DNA of 64,000 nucleotides from Tardiphaga sp. (GTDB lineage Bacteria; Pseudomonadota; Alphaproteobacteria; Rhizobiales; Xanthobacteraceae): NCBI GenBank assembly GCA_030147505.1, contig JASBVG010000123.1, forward strand, positions 1 to 64,000, written 5' to 3'. The translations under genes and the position numbers were made by a program. This document shows positions 36,040-45,136 of this stretch, piece by piece. Below the pieces are notes generated by a model. The model saw only the letters and a program-made list of their open reading frames with translations, ran no database searches and was not told the DNA's origin. Within the stretch, counting starts at the first letter, position 1. Every line of letters begins with the position of its first letter.

Positions 36040-36204
36040 TCATTCCGTCACGGTAGTGATACGATGGTCGTGCCTGCATGTAGTTGATATCTCGTTGTTC
36101 CGGCGCAGCCACTCGCAGATCGTGAACAAGATGGTTAATACAGTCGCAACGCTTCCCATCACGACCGCGGCGCGAAGCAGCCCGGAGCACCGCCGATTGT
36201 GCAT
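36040..36204 (-). CDS. Candidate small membrane protein, 54 aa
   Basis: An ATG at 36204 opens a 54-codon frame with one strong membrane helix (LLRAAVVMGSVATVLTILF) and a charged tail. It ends 9 bp before the 108-aa gene on the same strand. Codon usage is not strongly typical and no homologue is known to me, so it is a candidate only. The rest of the interval 36205-36324 shows nothing else. Confidence 0.3.
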   Translation of the reverse strand: MHNRRCSGLLRAAVVMGSVATVLTILFTICEWLRRNNEISTTCRHDHRITTVTE

Positions 36205-36324
36205 TATCCCGTAATTTCGGTGCAGCGCAGATCGCAATATTGGCAAGGACCGCCGGTAACCTAGTCGCCTTCCATGCCACGCCCGGTTACGAGACCTATA
36301 AGGGCCTCGGCGGGTGTGTCGTGA

Positions 36325-36897
36325 TCATTCGCGGAAACTGACGGGGCCCCCGCCGCCATTCAGCCAGTGACGAAGTTTGGCGAACCAACCCTCGGGCGAA
36401 GGTGCGACGGGGATCGGTGGCACTCCAGGCACCGGCGCCGGTTCGACGATCTGCGGCGATGTTTCGGTAAAGGCCGCAGCCTCATGCGTCGCTGCCAGCG
36501 CCATCGGGCCGACATGCGCGAGGAACGCATGTTCGTGATGCCGGGTCAGCCGTTTCAGCGCCTGATCGAGCGGCAGCCAGGCGACCTCGGCGATATCCTT
36601 CATCAATTTGCGCGGCGGCCTTCCGTCGGCTTCCATATGCCAGAAATGCACGACCTTGGTGCGTTCTTCGCCCAGCGGGTAGGCCAGCGTGCCCAGATAT
36701 TGCTGCACTGACGCAGCGTGCCCGGTCTCTTCCAGCACCTCGCGCTGGGCAGCATCGAGCGGGGTTTCGCCGTCGTCGAGCTTGCCCTTCGGCAGCACCC
36801 AATCACCACGCTTGCGCATGCACACAACCGCAAAAAGCGGCGTGGCTTCACGCCGTATGACGATGCCTCCCGCAGCCAATATGATTTCGCGCGCCAT
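36325..36897 (-). CDS. NUDIX hydrolase
   Basis: A 190-residue NUDIX protein. The box is complete: G38-x5-E44-x7-R52-E53-V-x-E56-E57-x-G59, within GKLDDGETPLDAAQREVLEE. The DIPP/MutT-like core occupies residues 3-140, then a Pro-rich linker (EPAPVPGVPPIPVAP) and a short tail (WFAKLRHWLNGGG). Relatives cleave diphosphoinositol polyphosphates or dinucleotide polyphosphates; the substrate is not determined. The ATG at 36897 is chosen because the core begins directly after it. Confidence 0.9.
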   Translation of the reverse strand: MAREIILAAGGIVIRREATPLFAVVCMRKRGDWVLPKGKLDDGETPLDAAQREVLEETGHAASVQQYLGTLAYPLGEERTKVVHFWHMEADGRPPRKLMKDIAEVAWLPLDQALKRLTRHHEHAFLAHVGPMALAATHEAAAFTETSPQIVEPAPVPGVPPIPVAPSPEGWFAKLRHWLNGGGGPVSFRE

Positions 36898-37020
36898 GTT
36901 GCTCACATAACCGGATTGCTGACGAATACAACCAATCTGTGACGCGCGGTGAGCGCAGACCGGGGCCGCAACCGACCTGCGCGCAGCCGTCACACGACCG
37001 TCACGAAGCCGCTCCGCAGC

Positions 37021-37836
37021 TCAATCCGCGGTGGCGGCGCGTAGTTGGTCGGCAGTTGCGACCTTCAGTCCTACCGTCGCGATGGCGCTGCGCGCGGCGG
37101 CGACCAGATCCTGATTGCCTTTGGCGCGCGCGCCATCCGGCAGCAGCTCATTGTTCTCAAAGCCGACGCGTATATGGCCGCCGAGCAAGGCACCGGCGGT
37201 CACGCATGCGATCTCCTGCGCGCCGAAGGCGCAGACGCTCCATTGGGCGAATTTGGGCGCGTCCGGTGCGACAAAAGGCAACAGATCCGCCGGGCTCGAC
37301 GTCTGTCCTGCCGTATAGCGCCCGAGCACATACAGCACCGGCAGCCGCGCGAAAGGGATCAATCCACGCTTCTGTAATTCCGCGAGCCGGACAGCGTCAT
37401 CTGCGTCATAGAGAATGATCTGCGGCGTCACGCCTTCGCGTTTCATCCAGCCGAGCAAATCGAAAAATGCCGTTTCCTCGCTCGCATCCGGCACCAGTTC
37501 ACGCAGCGCCAGCGACACCGCTTCCGGCTTCACCGCCTGCACGACCGCGCGTTGCTGCGCAGGTGTGTATCTGCCGAGTGCTTCCGAGGTGATCTGAATG
37601 ACGAGTCTGTCGCCAACCGCCCTGCGGATCGCAGCGATGGCATCGCGATAGGCATCGGCATCGAGCAGATGGCTGCCATCGGTATTGCGGACATGGGCGT
37701 GGATCATCGCCGCGCCGGCATCCAGGCAGTGCGCAGCAGTCGCCGCCAGTTCCGCTGCGGTCAGCGGAACGGCGGGATGATCGGCCTTGACCTTGCGGCC
37801 GCCGTTGGGGGCGACCGCAATGGCAACAGGCAGCAT
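37021..37836 (-). CDS. BKACE-family protein (beta-keto acid cleavage enzyme, DUF849)
   Basis: A 271-residue TIM-barrel protein of the family that cleaves beta-keto acids with acetyl-CoA, such as 3-keto-5-aminohexanoate cleavage enzyme. The Zn-binding HAHVRN motif (H46, H48) follows the characteristic LTAAELAATAAHCLDAGAAMI. The C-terminal GGHIRVGFENN block is also typical. Its substrate is not known. It lies 3 bp upstream... in reverse order, the RidA gene ends 3 bp before its ATG, so RidA and BKACE form an operon, perhaps handling imine or enamine intermediates. Confidence 0.9.
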   Translation of the reverse strand: MLPVAIAVAPNGGRKVKADHPAVPLTAAELAATAAHCLDAGAAMIHAHVRNTDGSHLLDADAYRDAIAAIRRAVGDRLVIQITSEALGRYTPAQQRAVVQAVKPEAVSLALRELVPDASEETAFFDLLGWMKREGVTPQIILYDADDAVRLAELQKRGLIPFARLPVLYVLGRYTAGQTSSPADLLPFVAPDAPKFAQWSVCAFGAQEIACVTAGALLGGHIRVGFENNELLPDGARAKGNQDLVAAARSAIATVGLKVATADQLRAATAD

Positions 37837-37839
37837 GAT

Positions 37840-38199
37840 TTACGGGATCGCTGCGATGCAGGCGATCTCGACCAGGATGGCCGGATCGGCGAGCTTCGAC
37901 TCGACGCAGGCGCGCGCCGGGCCGACTTCCGGCACCCAGGCGTCCCAGACCGTGTTCATGGCATCGCGATCGCCGATGTTCGGCAGCCAGACGGTGGCGC
38001 TGAGAATGTTGTTCTTGTCGGTGCCGGCTTCCTTGAGCAGCGCATCGATCTTGTCGAGCACCTGCCTGGTCTGCGCCTTGACGTCGCCGCTGTAATCATC
38101 GGGCACCTGGCCGGCGAGATAGACAGTGTTGCCGTGGATGGAAGCCTGGCTGAGACGCTTGCCGGGGCCGAGACGCTTGATCATGCGGAGCTCTTTCAT
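37840..38199 (-). CDS. RidA/YjgF/YER057c/UK114 family protein
   Basis: A 119-residue protein of the Rid family, which hydrolyses reactive enamines and imines. The pattern GNTVYLAGQVPDD, QTRQVLDKIDALLKEAG and GPARACVESKLADPAILVEI keeps the Arg (in PARACVE) and the terminal Glu associated with deaminase activity. It is the first gene of a two-gene unit with BKACE (3-bp gap). The start was set at the ATG at 38199. Confidence 0.92.
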   Translation of the reverse strand: MKELRMIKRLGPGKRLSQASIHGNTVYLAGQVPDDYSGDVKAQTRQVLDKIDALLKEAGTDKNNILSATVWLPNIGDRDAMNTVWDAWVPEVGPARACVESKLADPAILVEIACIAAIP

Positions 38200-38272
38200 T
38201 GCTGGAGCAGAAAAACGCCGCGACCATTCCCGGTCAGGCATCCGGCGTCAAGAGCAGCGATCGAGAGCGGCT

Positions 38273-38596
38273 CTATTCAGCTGCACGCGCGCGCTTCACG
38301 GCATCGTCCATCAGCGCCTTCGGTGCCGGCAGGCGCAGCCTGCGGCCATGCTGCAGATACAGCAGCGCCACGCGCTTCGGATCGGACAGATTCCAGAATT
38401 CCACCGCAGGCAATCGGCCCAGCAACTCAACCGGCGGCTTGTGCGCGATCACATGCGCCAGCACCGCCGTCTTCGGCCCCTTCCCGAAACGGCGGCGATT
38501 TTTCCGCGCAGCATTCTCGTTCGCCGCCTGCCAGCGGATGCGAGGCCGCGGCTTGCGGTTCAGAAGCCAGGAAAACAGGCGCAAAATGAATGGCAT
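38273..38596 (-). CDS. Conserved hypothetical protein, 107 aa
   Basis: A basic 107-residue protein beginning MPFILRLFSWLLNRKPRPR, with KGPKTAVLAHVIAHKPP in the middle. The first 12 residues are hydrophobic but too short for a secure membrane anchor. No known motif. It lies 73 bp before the RidA gene on the same strand. Function unknown. Confidence 0.55.
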   Translation of the reverse strand: MPFILRLFSWLLNRKPRPRIRWQAANENAARKNRRRFGKGPKTAVLAHVIAHKPPVELLGRLPAVEFWNLSDPKRVALLYLQHGRRLRLPAPKALMDDAVKRARAAE

Positions 38597-38774
38597 ACGG
38601 CTTTTCTTTTTGCCCGGTTGCAGCGCGGCCGGCGTGCTCGCGCGTCTCCCATGTCATAGAACTTGCATTCACAGGGGTAAAGCGGCGTGATCAAGGCGAA
38701 GTGCCGCGTTCCCAAGGGAATGAAACCATTCCCCAGGATATACCCTGCCACCGAATCAGGAATAGACCACCGCC

Positions 38775-40631
38775 ATGTCCGTTCCCGGTATTGCGCGCCA
38801 GTCCGCCGCCTCGCCCGACGCACTCGGCGCCGATGCGCTGGCGCGGCTGCATGCGGTGTTCGGCCTGCCCGGTTTCCGCGGCGAGCAGGAGAAGATCGTC
38901 CGCCATGTCACCGATGGCGGTAATTGTCTCGTGCTGATGCCCACCGGCGGCGGCAAATCCCTATGTTACCAGCTCCCTTCCCTGCTGCGCGAAGGCTGCG
39001 GCATTGTGGTGTCGCCGCTGATCGCCCTGATGCGTGATCAGGTCGCAGGCCTGCTCGAACTCGGCGTCAATGCGGCGGTGCTCAATTCCACGCTGTCGTG
39101 GGACGAAGCCAACGAAGTGGAGCGGCGGCTGCGTGCCGGCGATCTCGATCTGCTTTATGTGGCCCCCGAACGCCTCGTGACGCCGCGCTGCCTTGCGATG
39201 CTGGAACAGGCCGACATCGCTCTGTTCGCCATCGACGAGGCGCATTGCGTGTCGCAATGGGGGCATGACTTCCGCCCGGAATATATCGGCCTATCCGTTA
39301 TCGCCGAGCGCTTCCCGCAGATTCCGCGGATCGCGCTGACCGCGACCGCCGACGATCTCACCCGCGAGGAGATCGCTCAGCGCCTCGGCCTCACCGACGC
39401 ACCGCGCTTCGTCTCCTCGTTCGACCGGCCCAACATCAAATACGAGATTGTCGACAAGACGAATTCGCAGAAGCAATTGCAGGCCTTCATCAACGAGCGG
39501 CATCCGAACGATGCCGGCGTCGTCTATTGCCTGTCGCGCGCGAAGGTCGAGGACACGGCGGAAGCGCTGAACAAAGCTGGCATCCGCGCGCTGCCCTATC
39601 ATGCCGGGCTGGATGCGCGCACCCGCGAGACCAATCAGGACCGCTTCATCAACGAGGACGGCGTGGTCATCGTCGCCACCGTCGCCTTCGGCATGGGCAT
39701 CGACAAGCCGGACGTGCGCTTCGTCTGCCATCTCGATCTGCCGAAAAGCGTCGAGGCCTATTATCAGGAGACCGGCCGCGCCGGGCGCGACGGCAAGCCG
39801 TCGACGGCGTGGATGGCTTATGGCTTGCAGGACATCGTGCAGCAACGCCGTATGATCGACGAGTCCAGCGGTTCGGACACCTTCAAGCGTGTCTCCATCG
39901 GCAAACTGGATGCGCTGGTCGGCCTCGCCGAGACCATCGATTGCCGGCGCGGCCGGCTGCTGCGCTATTTTGGAGAAGAAACTGCCGGCACCAGTTGCGG
40001 CAATTGCGACAACTGCGTCTCGCCGCCGAAAGTCTGGAACGGCTCGGTCGCTGCGCAGAAACTGTTGTCCTGCGCCTATCGCACCGGCCAGCGTTTTGGC
40101 GCGATGCATCTCATCGATGTGCTCATCGGACGGTTGACCGACAAGGTGAAGCAATTCGGCCATGACAAGCTATCGGTCTTCGCCATCGGCCCGGAGCTCA
40201 ATGAGAAGCAATGGCGCGCCGTGATGCGGCAATTGGTGGCGCGCGGTTTTCTCTATGCCGATGCAGAGAATTTCAACGCGCTGAAGCTGACCGAAGACGC
40301 GCGCGGTGTTTTGCGCGGCGAGGTCGAGTTGATGTTCCGCGAGGAGACCGGCCGTGTCCGGACGCCGCGTAAGAACTCGCGCCGCGGCGAACTGGCGGCG
40401 CCGCGAGGGGACAACGCCAATGCCGATCTCGTGTCACGCCTGCGTAGCTGGCGCGCCGGTGTCGCGCGCGAACGCAATGTGCCCGCTTATGTCGTGTTGC
40501 ATGATGCGACCATCGACGGGATCGCGAGCGAACATCCGACCACGCTGAGCCAACTCCGCGAGATCGCCGGCATCGGCGACAAGAAGCTGGAGCACTATGG
40601 CGCGGACATTCTGGCGATCGTGAACGGATAG
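38775..40631 (+). CDS. recQ: ATP-dependent DNA helicase RecQ
   Basis: A 618-residue RecQ. Walker A is [11 protein letters not shown], the DEAH box is [18 protein letters not shown], motif IV region is [14 protein letters not shown], and motif VI is [10 protein letters not shown]. The Zn-binding subdomain has Cys residues in CRRGRLL and CGNCDNC. A winged helix is followed by a C-terminal HRDC domain ([13 protein letters not shown] ... [16 protein letters not shown]). It unwinds DNA 3'-5' in recombination repair. The ATG at 38775 lies about 50 bp into an otherwise gene-free gap of 178 bp. It is convergent with the TIGR02302-like gene. Confidence 0.98.
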   Translation: MSVPGIARQSAASPDALGADALARLHAVFGLPGFRGEQEKIVRHVTDGGNCLVLMPTGGGKSLCYQLPSLLREGCGIVVSPLIALMRDQVAGLLELGVNAAVLNSTLSWDEANEVERRLRAGDLDLLYVAPERLVTPRCLAMLEQADIALFAIDEAHCVSQWGHDFRPEYIGLSVIAERFPQIPRIALTATADDLTREEIAQRLGLTDAPRFVSSFDRPNIKYEIVDKTNSQKQLQAFINERHPNDAGVVYCLSRAKVEDTAEALNKAGIRALPYHAGLDARTRETNQDRFINEDGVVIVATVAFGMGIDKPDVRFVCHLDLPKSVEAYYQETGRAGRDGKPSTAWMAYGLQDIVQQRRMIDESSGSDTFKRVSIGKLDALVGLAETIDCRRGRLLRYFGEETAGTSCGNCDNCVSPPKVWNGSVAAQKLLSCAYRTGQRFGAMHLIDVLIGRLTDKVKQFGHDKLSVFAIGPELNEKQWRAVMRQLVARGFLYADAENFNALKLTEDARGVLRGEVELMFREETGRVRTPRKNSRRGELAAPRGDNANADLVSRLRSWRAGVARERNVPAYVVLHDATIDGIASEHPTTLSQLREIAGIGDKKLEHYGADILAIVNG

Positions 40632-40655
40632 ACTTCCGCTCCAAAGCCGCTGCCC

Positions 40656-43223
40656 TCAATAATCCTTCAACAGACGCTCGATGTAATCGAGTTCGAGCTG
40701 CGGGCGTGTGGTGTCGCCTAACCGTCGGCGCAGTTCTTCCAGAATGCGGCGCACGCGCTGCACGTCGATTTCACCGGGGATTTTCACCGAGAGGTCGTCG
40801 CCGAGATCGCGGCCACGCAGCGGGCGGCCGAGCGGATCGCTGTTGCGCGCCGCGCCCTGCTGGCGGCCGGGATTGTTGCCGGGACCATCCTGCCCGCCTT
40901 CGCCCTCACCCGGCTGCATCTGCTGGGCGAGACTTTGCGCGCCTTTGCGAAGCGCTTCGAGCGCGCGGCCCTGTGAGCCCACGGCGCCGTCGGCATCGCC
41001 CTCTCCGAGCTGGCCGCCGGCATCGCCCATCGCGCCATCGGCATCGCCAAGTCCGTCGCCGTCATCGCCATCCTGATCGCCAGACTGGCCCTGCTGTCCC
41101 TGACCTTGTTGTCCCTGTTGCCCCTGCTGGCCTTTCTGTCCCTTCTGCCCCTGGCCCATGCCTTGGCGTGCGAGCTGCTCCTGCAGCTTCTTGAGGCGAT
41201 CGCGCAGGCTCTGCTGATCCTGCTGCAGATCGCCCATGCTCTTGTCGCCGCGCTGCCCGCGGCGGCGTTCGCCGCGCTGGTCCTGGCCTTCCTTGAAGGT
41301 CTTGTCGCGAAGCTGCTGCTGCTTGCGGATCATGTCGTTGAGTTCGTTCATCGACTGCTGCATCTCGTCGTCGCCGCCCTGGCCGGGCTGCGCCATCTGC
41401 AGGTTTTCCAGCATCTGCTGCATCTGTTCGAGCAATTGCCGTGCAGCATCCTTGTCGCCGGAGCGCGACAGACGCTCCATGCGCTCGATCATGTTGTTGA
41501 GATCCTGCTGCCGCATCACTTTGGTGTTCTTGTCGAGCGGGCGTGCGAGCTGCTGCGGATTCTGCCGCATCTGCTCGGCAAGCTGCTTGAGGAACTTGTC
41601 CAGCGCCGCGCGCAGATTCTCGGTGAGCTTCTTGATCTCCTCGTCGCTGGCGCCGCGCTCCAGCGCCTGCTTGAGGGCGTCCTGCGCAGCGCGCAGCGCC
41701 TTGTCGACATCAGTGATGTCGCCGTCTTCAATGGTGACAGCGAGCGACCACAGGCTGGCGACGAGCTCCTTCAGCGCGGCATCGGTACGGGCGCGCTGTG
41801 CCTGGACCAGAACGCTGCGCAAGCCGAGATAGTGCCCGGCCTCCGGAGTAAAAGCCTCCGGCGCGATCAGCAGAGCTTCCAGCGCGAAGACAACCTGATC
41901 TTTGTAATTTGCATCGAGCGCGAGATTGCGCCGCTGCTCGATCAGTGCGCGCGGCAGCGGCTTGGTGAACAGGCGCTCCGGCAGACGCGTCGCGACAGCC
42001 TCGCTCCGGCCCTCATTGCCGGACTCGTCCTTGGCGGTGAGCGTCAGCATCATCTCGGCACCGGCATAGGGGTCTTCGGACAGATCCTTCACCGTCTGGC
42101 CGATGCCGTTGCGGGTGCGCGCATTGGGCAGCACCAGCGAGAACGACGGCGGATCGAACAACGGACGCGGCTTTGCGCCCTTGCCGTCGCCCGGCTTTGG
42201 GGCGAATTGCGCATGGGCTTCGGTGACGCCGTAATCGTCCTCGAGCTTGTAGGCGAGCAGCAGCGAGCCGCGCGCCTGACGTTCCGGGTCCTTGGCGAGG
42301 GCGATGGTCGGCGCACGATCGCCGGTGGCCGTGAATTTCCACACCGGCTGGCCCGTAGGCACGCGCACCTGTGCGGTGCCGTCGCCGGTGATCGTGTAGT
42401 GCTTCTCGTAGGTGCCGGCCGGCGCATCCCCCGCGGGTGCGACTTCCGCAACGCCGCCGCTGAGCACGACATCGAGCGCGCCTCCGCTGGAGCGCACGAT
42501 CAGCGTGGAGCCCGACGGCACCGCCATCGCGGCCTCGCTGGTCGCATCCTTGTTGGCGGCCGAAAGGATGATCGGCGGTTTCGCTGTGTAAGGCGGTGGA
42601 TTGACCCAGGCATCGACGCGGACATTGGACGGCGCGATGATACCGTTCCAGTCGAATGCCGCCATGATGCGCGCGCCGCGCTCGCCCGACGCGGCGAACC
42701 AGGTGGCGACCAGCAGCACGAGCACCAGCGCCCGCAGCGCCCATGGATCGTGCAGCGGCAGCCGCGGCGACGGCAGGCCGGCGCGAATGCGTTTCAGCGA
42801 GGCCAGCGTGCGCTCGCGCTGCGCCTGCCAGAGCGCGCGGGCGAGCGGATCCTGCGAAGCCAGAGTGTCGGTGAGCGCGGTGGCCGGGCGGTGACGGATG
42901 CCGGAGCCGCGATCAAGCCGGGCAAGGCCTTCCTCACGGCTCGGCCAGCGGAAACGAAGCAGTGGATACGATGTTGCGATCAGCGCGACGACGAACAATA
43001 CAAGCGCGACAGTGCGCGAAATCGGCGACAGGACCAGCCAGAGGCCCGCCCAGGAGGCTATGAGAAACAGGCCGACAATGCACAGCATGCGTGCCAGCGA
43101 CGGCCATGCCCGTTCCCAGCCGATCGACCACCGGGCACGCTGCAGCGCCTGCGCGAGCTGAAGCTGCGCAGTGGGCGTTGCGTCAGGTGGGATCTCTGGG
43201 CGGACGGGTGGCGTGGCGCTCAA
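40656..43223 (-). CDS. TIGR02302/DUF4175-family membrane protein with low-complexity tract
   Basis: An 855-residue protein conserved in alphaproteobacteria, function unknown. Two or three membrane helices lie in the first 110 residues plus one near 155-175. A large presumably periplasmic domain follows, then a coiled-coil region (about 470-640) and a Gln/Gly-rich tract (repeats of GQQGQ with GDQDGDDGDG, about 680-745). The C-terminus IDVQRVRRILEELRRRLGD is well conserved. The start is a TTG at 43223, with no nearby ATG. The tract is made of in-frame repeats of short codon patterns, which may vary in length between strains. Confidence 0.88.
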   Translation of the reverse strand: MSATPPVRPEIPPDATPTAQLQLAQALQRARWSIGWERAWPSLARMLCIVGLFLIASWAGLWLVLSPISRTVALVLFVVALIATSYPLLRFRWPSREEGLARLDRGSGIRHRPATALTDTLASQDPLARALWQAQRERTLASLKRIRAGLPSPRLPLHDPWALRALVLVLLVATWFAASGERGARIMAAFDWNGIIAPSNVRVDAWVNPPPYTAKPPIILSAANKDATSEAAMAVPSGSTLIVRSSGGALDVVLSGGVAEVAPAGDAPAGTYEKHYTITGDGTAQVRVPTGQPVWKFTATGDRAPTIALAKDPERQARGSLLLAYKLEDDYGVTEAHAQFAPKPGDGKGAKPRPLFDPPSFSLVLPNARTRNGIGQTVKDLSEDPYAGAEMMLTLTAKDESGNEGRSEAVATRLPERLFTKPLPRALIEQRRNLALDANYKDQVVFALEALLIAPEAFTPEAGHYLGLRSVLVQAQRARTDAALKELVASLWSLAVTIEDGDITDVDKALRAAQDALKQALERGASDEEIKKLTENLRAALDKFLKQLAEQMRQNPQQLARPLDKNTKVMRQQDLNNMIERMERLSRSGDKDAARQLLEQMQQMLENLQMAQPGQGGDDEMQQSMNELNDMIRKQQQLRDKTFKEGQDQRGERRRGQRGDKSMGDLQQDQQSLRDRLKKLQEQLARQGMGQGQKGQKGQQGQQGQQGQGQQGQSGDQDGDDGDGLGDADGAMGDAGGQLGEGDADGAVGSQGRALEALRKGAQSLAQQMQPGEGEGGQDGPGNNPGRQQGAARNSDPLGRPLRGRDLGDDLSVKIPGEIDVQRVRRILEELRRRLGDTTRPQLELDYIERLLKDY

Positions 43224-43427
43224 CGACGATCTCCGCGGTTACCAGGAACACAGACTAGCACGGCGGCGGCAATGAGGCATCGGGCTTGGGGCGGGCATGC
43301 ACATGCAGAGAGAGGCCATGCCGGGGCAGCAGGGAACCGGCGGGAGGTCACGATGCCGTTACCGCCTGTCACGACTTGTCGTAACCCGGCCTGATCGGGT
43401 GACCGAATAGACACTGGCATCCGAGTT

Positions 43428-43460
43428 TAATGGATCGCCCGGTCAAGCCGGGAGACGACA
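43428..43460. repeat. Partial copy of the CCCGGTCAAGCCGGG repeat
   Basis: TGGATCGCCCGGTCAAGCCGGG followed by AGACGACA closely resembles the right end of the larger element at 55541-55646. It is between lysA and the TIGR02302 gene, beside a 258-bp gene-free stretch in which I see nothing else. Confidence 0.7.
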
Positions 43461-43481
43461 TTCAGGGGCTAACGAGACAGA

Positions 43482-44747
43482 TCACAGCCAGGGCGCGGCC
43501 TTATCCATCGCGATCAGGTCCTCGACCTCGATCCGCGGCCGTACCACCGCATACTGATCATCCTTCACCAACACTTCCGGCACCAATGCGCGGGTGTTGT
43601 AGGTGCAGGCCTGTACCGCGCCATAGGCACCTGCGGTCATGATGGCCACGAGATCGCCAGCCTTCAGCTCTGGCAGCTTGCGATCAAGCGCGAGATAGTC
43701 GCCGGTCTCGCAGACCGGGCCGACTACATCGACGGCCGCAAGCTTCGCGCCGGGCGCAGCTTCCGCCACCGGCAGTATCTCGTGATAGGCCTCGTACAAG
43801 GTCGGCCTGATCAGGTCGTTCATCGCCGCATCGATGATCACAAACGTCTTGCCGTCGCCGTGCTTCACATGGATGACGCGCGCGACCAAGATGCCGGCAT
43901 TGCCGACGATCATGCGGCCCGGCTCGAACATCAGCGTGCAGCCGAGATTGTGCGTGACGCGCTTGACCATCGCCGCATAGGCCAACGGCTCCGGCGGCGC
44001 GGCGCGGTCCTCGTAATAGGGAATGCCGAGACCGCCGCCGAAATCGACATGGTCGATCGTGTGGCCATCGCTGCGCAACACGGTGACGAAATCGGCGAGA
44101 ATCCGGAAGGCCTGCTCCATCGGCGCGAGATCGATGATCTGGCTGCCGATATGCATGTCGACGCCGGTGACCTTGATGCCCGGCAGTTTGGCAGCACGGG
44201 CATAGACCTCGCGGGCCTTGCTGATGGGAATCCCAAACTTGTTTTCGGATTTGCCGGTCGAAATCTTGGCATGCGTACCGGAATCGACGTCCGGGTTCAC
44301 ACGGATCGAGATGCGCGCGATGCGGCCCATCTCCGTGGCCAGCTTCGACAGCAGGTCGAGCTCGGGCTCGGATTCGATGTTGAGGCAAAGAATGTCTTCG
44401 CCGAGCGCGAGGCGTAGCTCGGCCTCGGTCTTGCCGACGCCGGAAAACACGATCTTGCTGGCAGGAATGCCGGCCGCGCGTGCGCGCTTCAATTCGCCGC
44501 CAGAGACGACATCGGCACCGGCACCGAGCTTCGCCAGCGTCTTCAGCACCGACTGGTTGGAATTCGCCTTCATGGCGTAGCAGACCAGCGCCTTGGTATC
44601 GGCGAAGGCATCCGCGAACACCTTGTAGTGCCGCTCCAGCGTTGCGGTGGAATAGCAATAGAACGGGGTGCCGACGGCCTCGGCCATTTCGGCAATATCG
44701 ACGCCTTCGGCGTGCAGCACGCCGTTCTGATAGTCAAAATGGCGCAT
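43482..44747 (-). CDS. lysA: Diaminopimelate decarboxylase
   Basis: A 421-residue PLP enzyme of fold type III, making lysine from meso-diaminopimelate. The PLP lysine lies in VCYAMKANSNQSVL (K59 region). The glycine loop appears as VDFGGGLGIPY, and the C-terminal substrate block as GPVCETGDYLALDR. Length is normal for LysA. The gene is directly downstream of lptM (6-bp gap), in the order argH-lptM-lysA seen in many alpha- and gammaproteobacteria. Confidence 0.98.
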   Translation of the reverse strand: MRHFDYQNGVLHAEGVDIAEMAEAVGTPFYCYSTATLERHYKVFADAFADTKALVCYAMKANSNQSVLKTLAKLGAGADVVSGGELKRARAAGIPASKIVFSGVGKTEAELRLALGEDILCLNIESEPELDLLSKLATEMGRIARISIRVNPDVDSGTHAKISTGKSENKFGIPISKAREVYARAAKLPGIKVTGVDMHIGSQIIDLAPMEQAFRILADFVTVLRSDGHTIDHVDFGGGLGIPYYEDRAAPPEPLAYAAMVKRVTHNLGCTLMFEPGRMIVGNAGILVARVIHVKHGDGKTFVIIDAAMNDLIRPTLYEAYHEILPVAEAAPGAKLAAVDVVGPVCETGDYLALDRKLPELKAGDLVAIMTAGAYGAVQACTYNTRALVPEVLVKDDQYAVVRPRIEVEDLIAMDKAAPWL

Positions 44748-44753
44748 ATCGGT

Positions 44754-45044
44754 TTAGTCCAGCAGCGGATCGAGGAAGAACGACCGTTTGCGACCACGCT
44801 CGGCCTGCACCTCGTCCGGCTGGTTCGGCGACATCAGCGCACTGCCCTTGCCGGCGGCTGAATTGTCGGCGCTGCTCGCCGCTGTGCCCATCGGCGTCGC
44901 TGCAGCCTGCGGCGGCAGGTCGAGACCTCCCTTGCGGCCACAGGCACCGAGCGCCAGCGCGGAAGCGGTCAGAACGATAAGGGCCCAAGAATTATTAGCC
45001 CTTGGCGCGCGAGGCGCGAATGCCGGGCGGATCGAACGTGTCAC
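44754..45044 (-). CDS. lptM: LptM-like lipoprotein
   Basis: A 96-residue small lipoprotein. A membrane-like signal (WALIVLTASALALGAC) ends in a lipobox with Cys followed by GRKGGLDLPP, the hallmark of LptM (YifL), which helps LptD maturation at the outer membrane. The tail ends RSFFLDPLLD. The GTG at 45044 is chosen, as the upstream frame shows no other good start. It lies between argH and lysA in the standard order, which supports the call in spite of the weak family conservation. Confidence 0.85.
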   Translation of the reverse strand: MTRSIRPAFAPRAPRANNSWALIVLTASALALGACGRKGGLDLPPQAAATPMGTAASSADNSAAGKGSALMSPNQPDEVQAERGRKRSFFLDPLLD

Positions 45045-45136
45045 AGCGGAATCCCCAAATACGCGGGCACCATACAAACAATGCCGGGCCGTGGCGAGAC
45101 CCCACAGCCCTTCGAAGTGTGGCCATCGGGCCACGT

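Noticed and set aside
41085-41150. Short tandem repeats that resemble a CRISPR or satellite
   Set aside because: They are in-frame coding repeats for GQQGQ within the TIGR02302-like protein; there are no unique spacers of constant length.
41106-43394. 762-codon plus-strand open frame
   Set aside because: It is antisense to the TIGR02302-like gene, and its Leu-rich start only mirrors the Gln-rich repeat tract on the other strand.
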